Source: Anaerolineae bacterium (GTDB lineage Bacteria > Chloroflexota > Anaerolineae > Aggregatilineales > Phototrophicaceae). From it: 5,915 nt of DNA. The stretch spans positions 1 to 5,915 of the forward strand of contig JALONZ010000147.1 of NCBI GenBank assembly GCA_025454675.1, written 5' to 3'. Position 1 is the stretch's first letter. Each line of letters begins with the position of its first letter. Below, in pieces: positions 5,912 to 5,915 of the stretch. The notes beneath the pieces were generated by a model, which worked only from the letters and a program-made list of their open reading frames with translations, had not been told where the DNA came from and searched no databases. The position numbers and the translations under genes were made by a program.

Positions 5912-5915
5912 GTAA

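Larger units (their letters stand above)
5550..5915. other. Intergenic region with promoter candidate and clustered palindromes
   Basis: No frame here gives a convincing protein. A 66-codon + strand frame at 5657-5857 translates a C-rich repeat (LTPQPPLQ) and one arm of a large hairpin, which marks it as repeat sequence. The region holds, from left to right, a candidate operon promoter, a perfect palindrome, a C-rich repeat-like block, and three hairpins. Some or all of it may be mobile repeat material inserted upstream of the VWA operon. Confidence 0.75.

Noticed and set aside
5550..5915. tRNA, CRISPR array or riboswitch in the spacer
   Set aside because: There is no cloverleaf or CCA end, no regularly spaced direct repeats, and no recognisable riboswitch core. 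The hairpins are inverted repeats of differing sequence.

Overview
The window looks like chromosomal DNA of a bacterium, most plausibly a Chloroflexota (Anaerolineae-like) lineage. That placement is inference. It rests on the large membrane protein with two von Willebrand A (VWA) domains and a glutamine-amidotransferase-like (GATase-like) domain, on the HEAT-repeat neighbour, and on a gene-free region full of palindromes with a C-rich 'CCTCACCCCCCAGCCCC' type repeat. No marker gene is present to settle it.

Layout. Positions 3-101 hold the last codons of an unidentified + strand gene. It is followed after 19 bases by a complete + strand permease of the DppB/OppB type (121-1068). The stop codon of this permease directly abuts the stop codon of the next gene, which lies on the opposite strand. 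The rest of the window up to 5549 is a tightly packed three-gene minus-strand operon, read from right to left: a 951-aa membrane-anchored double-VWA protein (2694-5549), a 205-aa protein with a beta-rich, FAIM-like N-terminal domain and three membrane helices (2080-2697), and a 332-aa HEAT-repeat protein with a proline-rich linker and a SHOCT-like C-terminal segment (1069-2067). The first two genes share an ATGA overlap. The second and third are 12 bases apart, with a strong ribosome binding site in the gap.

The last 366 bases (5550-5915) contain no convincing gene. They hold a possible extended -10 promoter for the operon, a perfect 22-bp palindrome, a C-rich repeat-like stretch, and three further hairpins, one with two 22-base arms matching at 21 of 22 positions. 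This looks like a cluster of dispersed intergenic repeats.

How the genes may work together. The permease belongs to a peptide/nickel-type ABC importer whose other parts lie outside the window. The minus-strand operon has no enzyme with a recognisable active site. It combines an extracytoplasmic metal-dependent adhesion-type protein, a membrane protein with a predicted cytoplasmic beta-sandwich, and a cytoplasmic repeat scaffold. A membrane-associated assembly or surveillance complex is the simplest reading, but its function is unknown and this is the part most worth following up.
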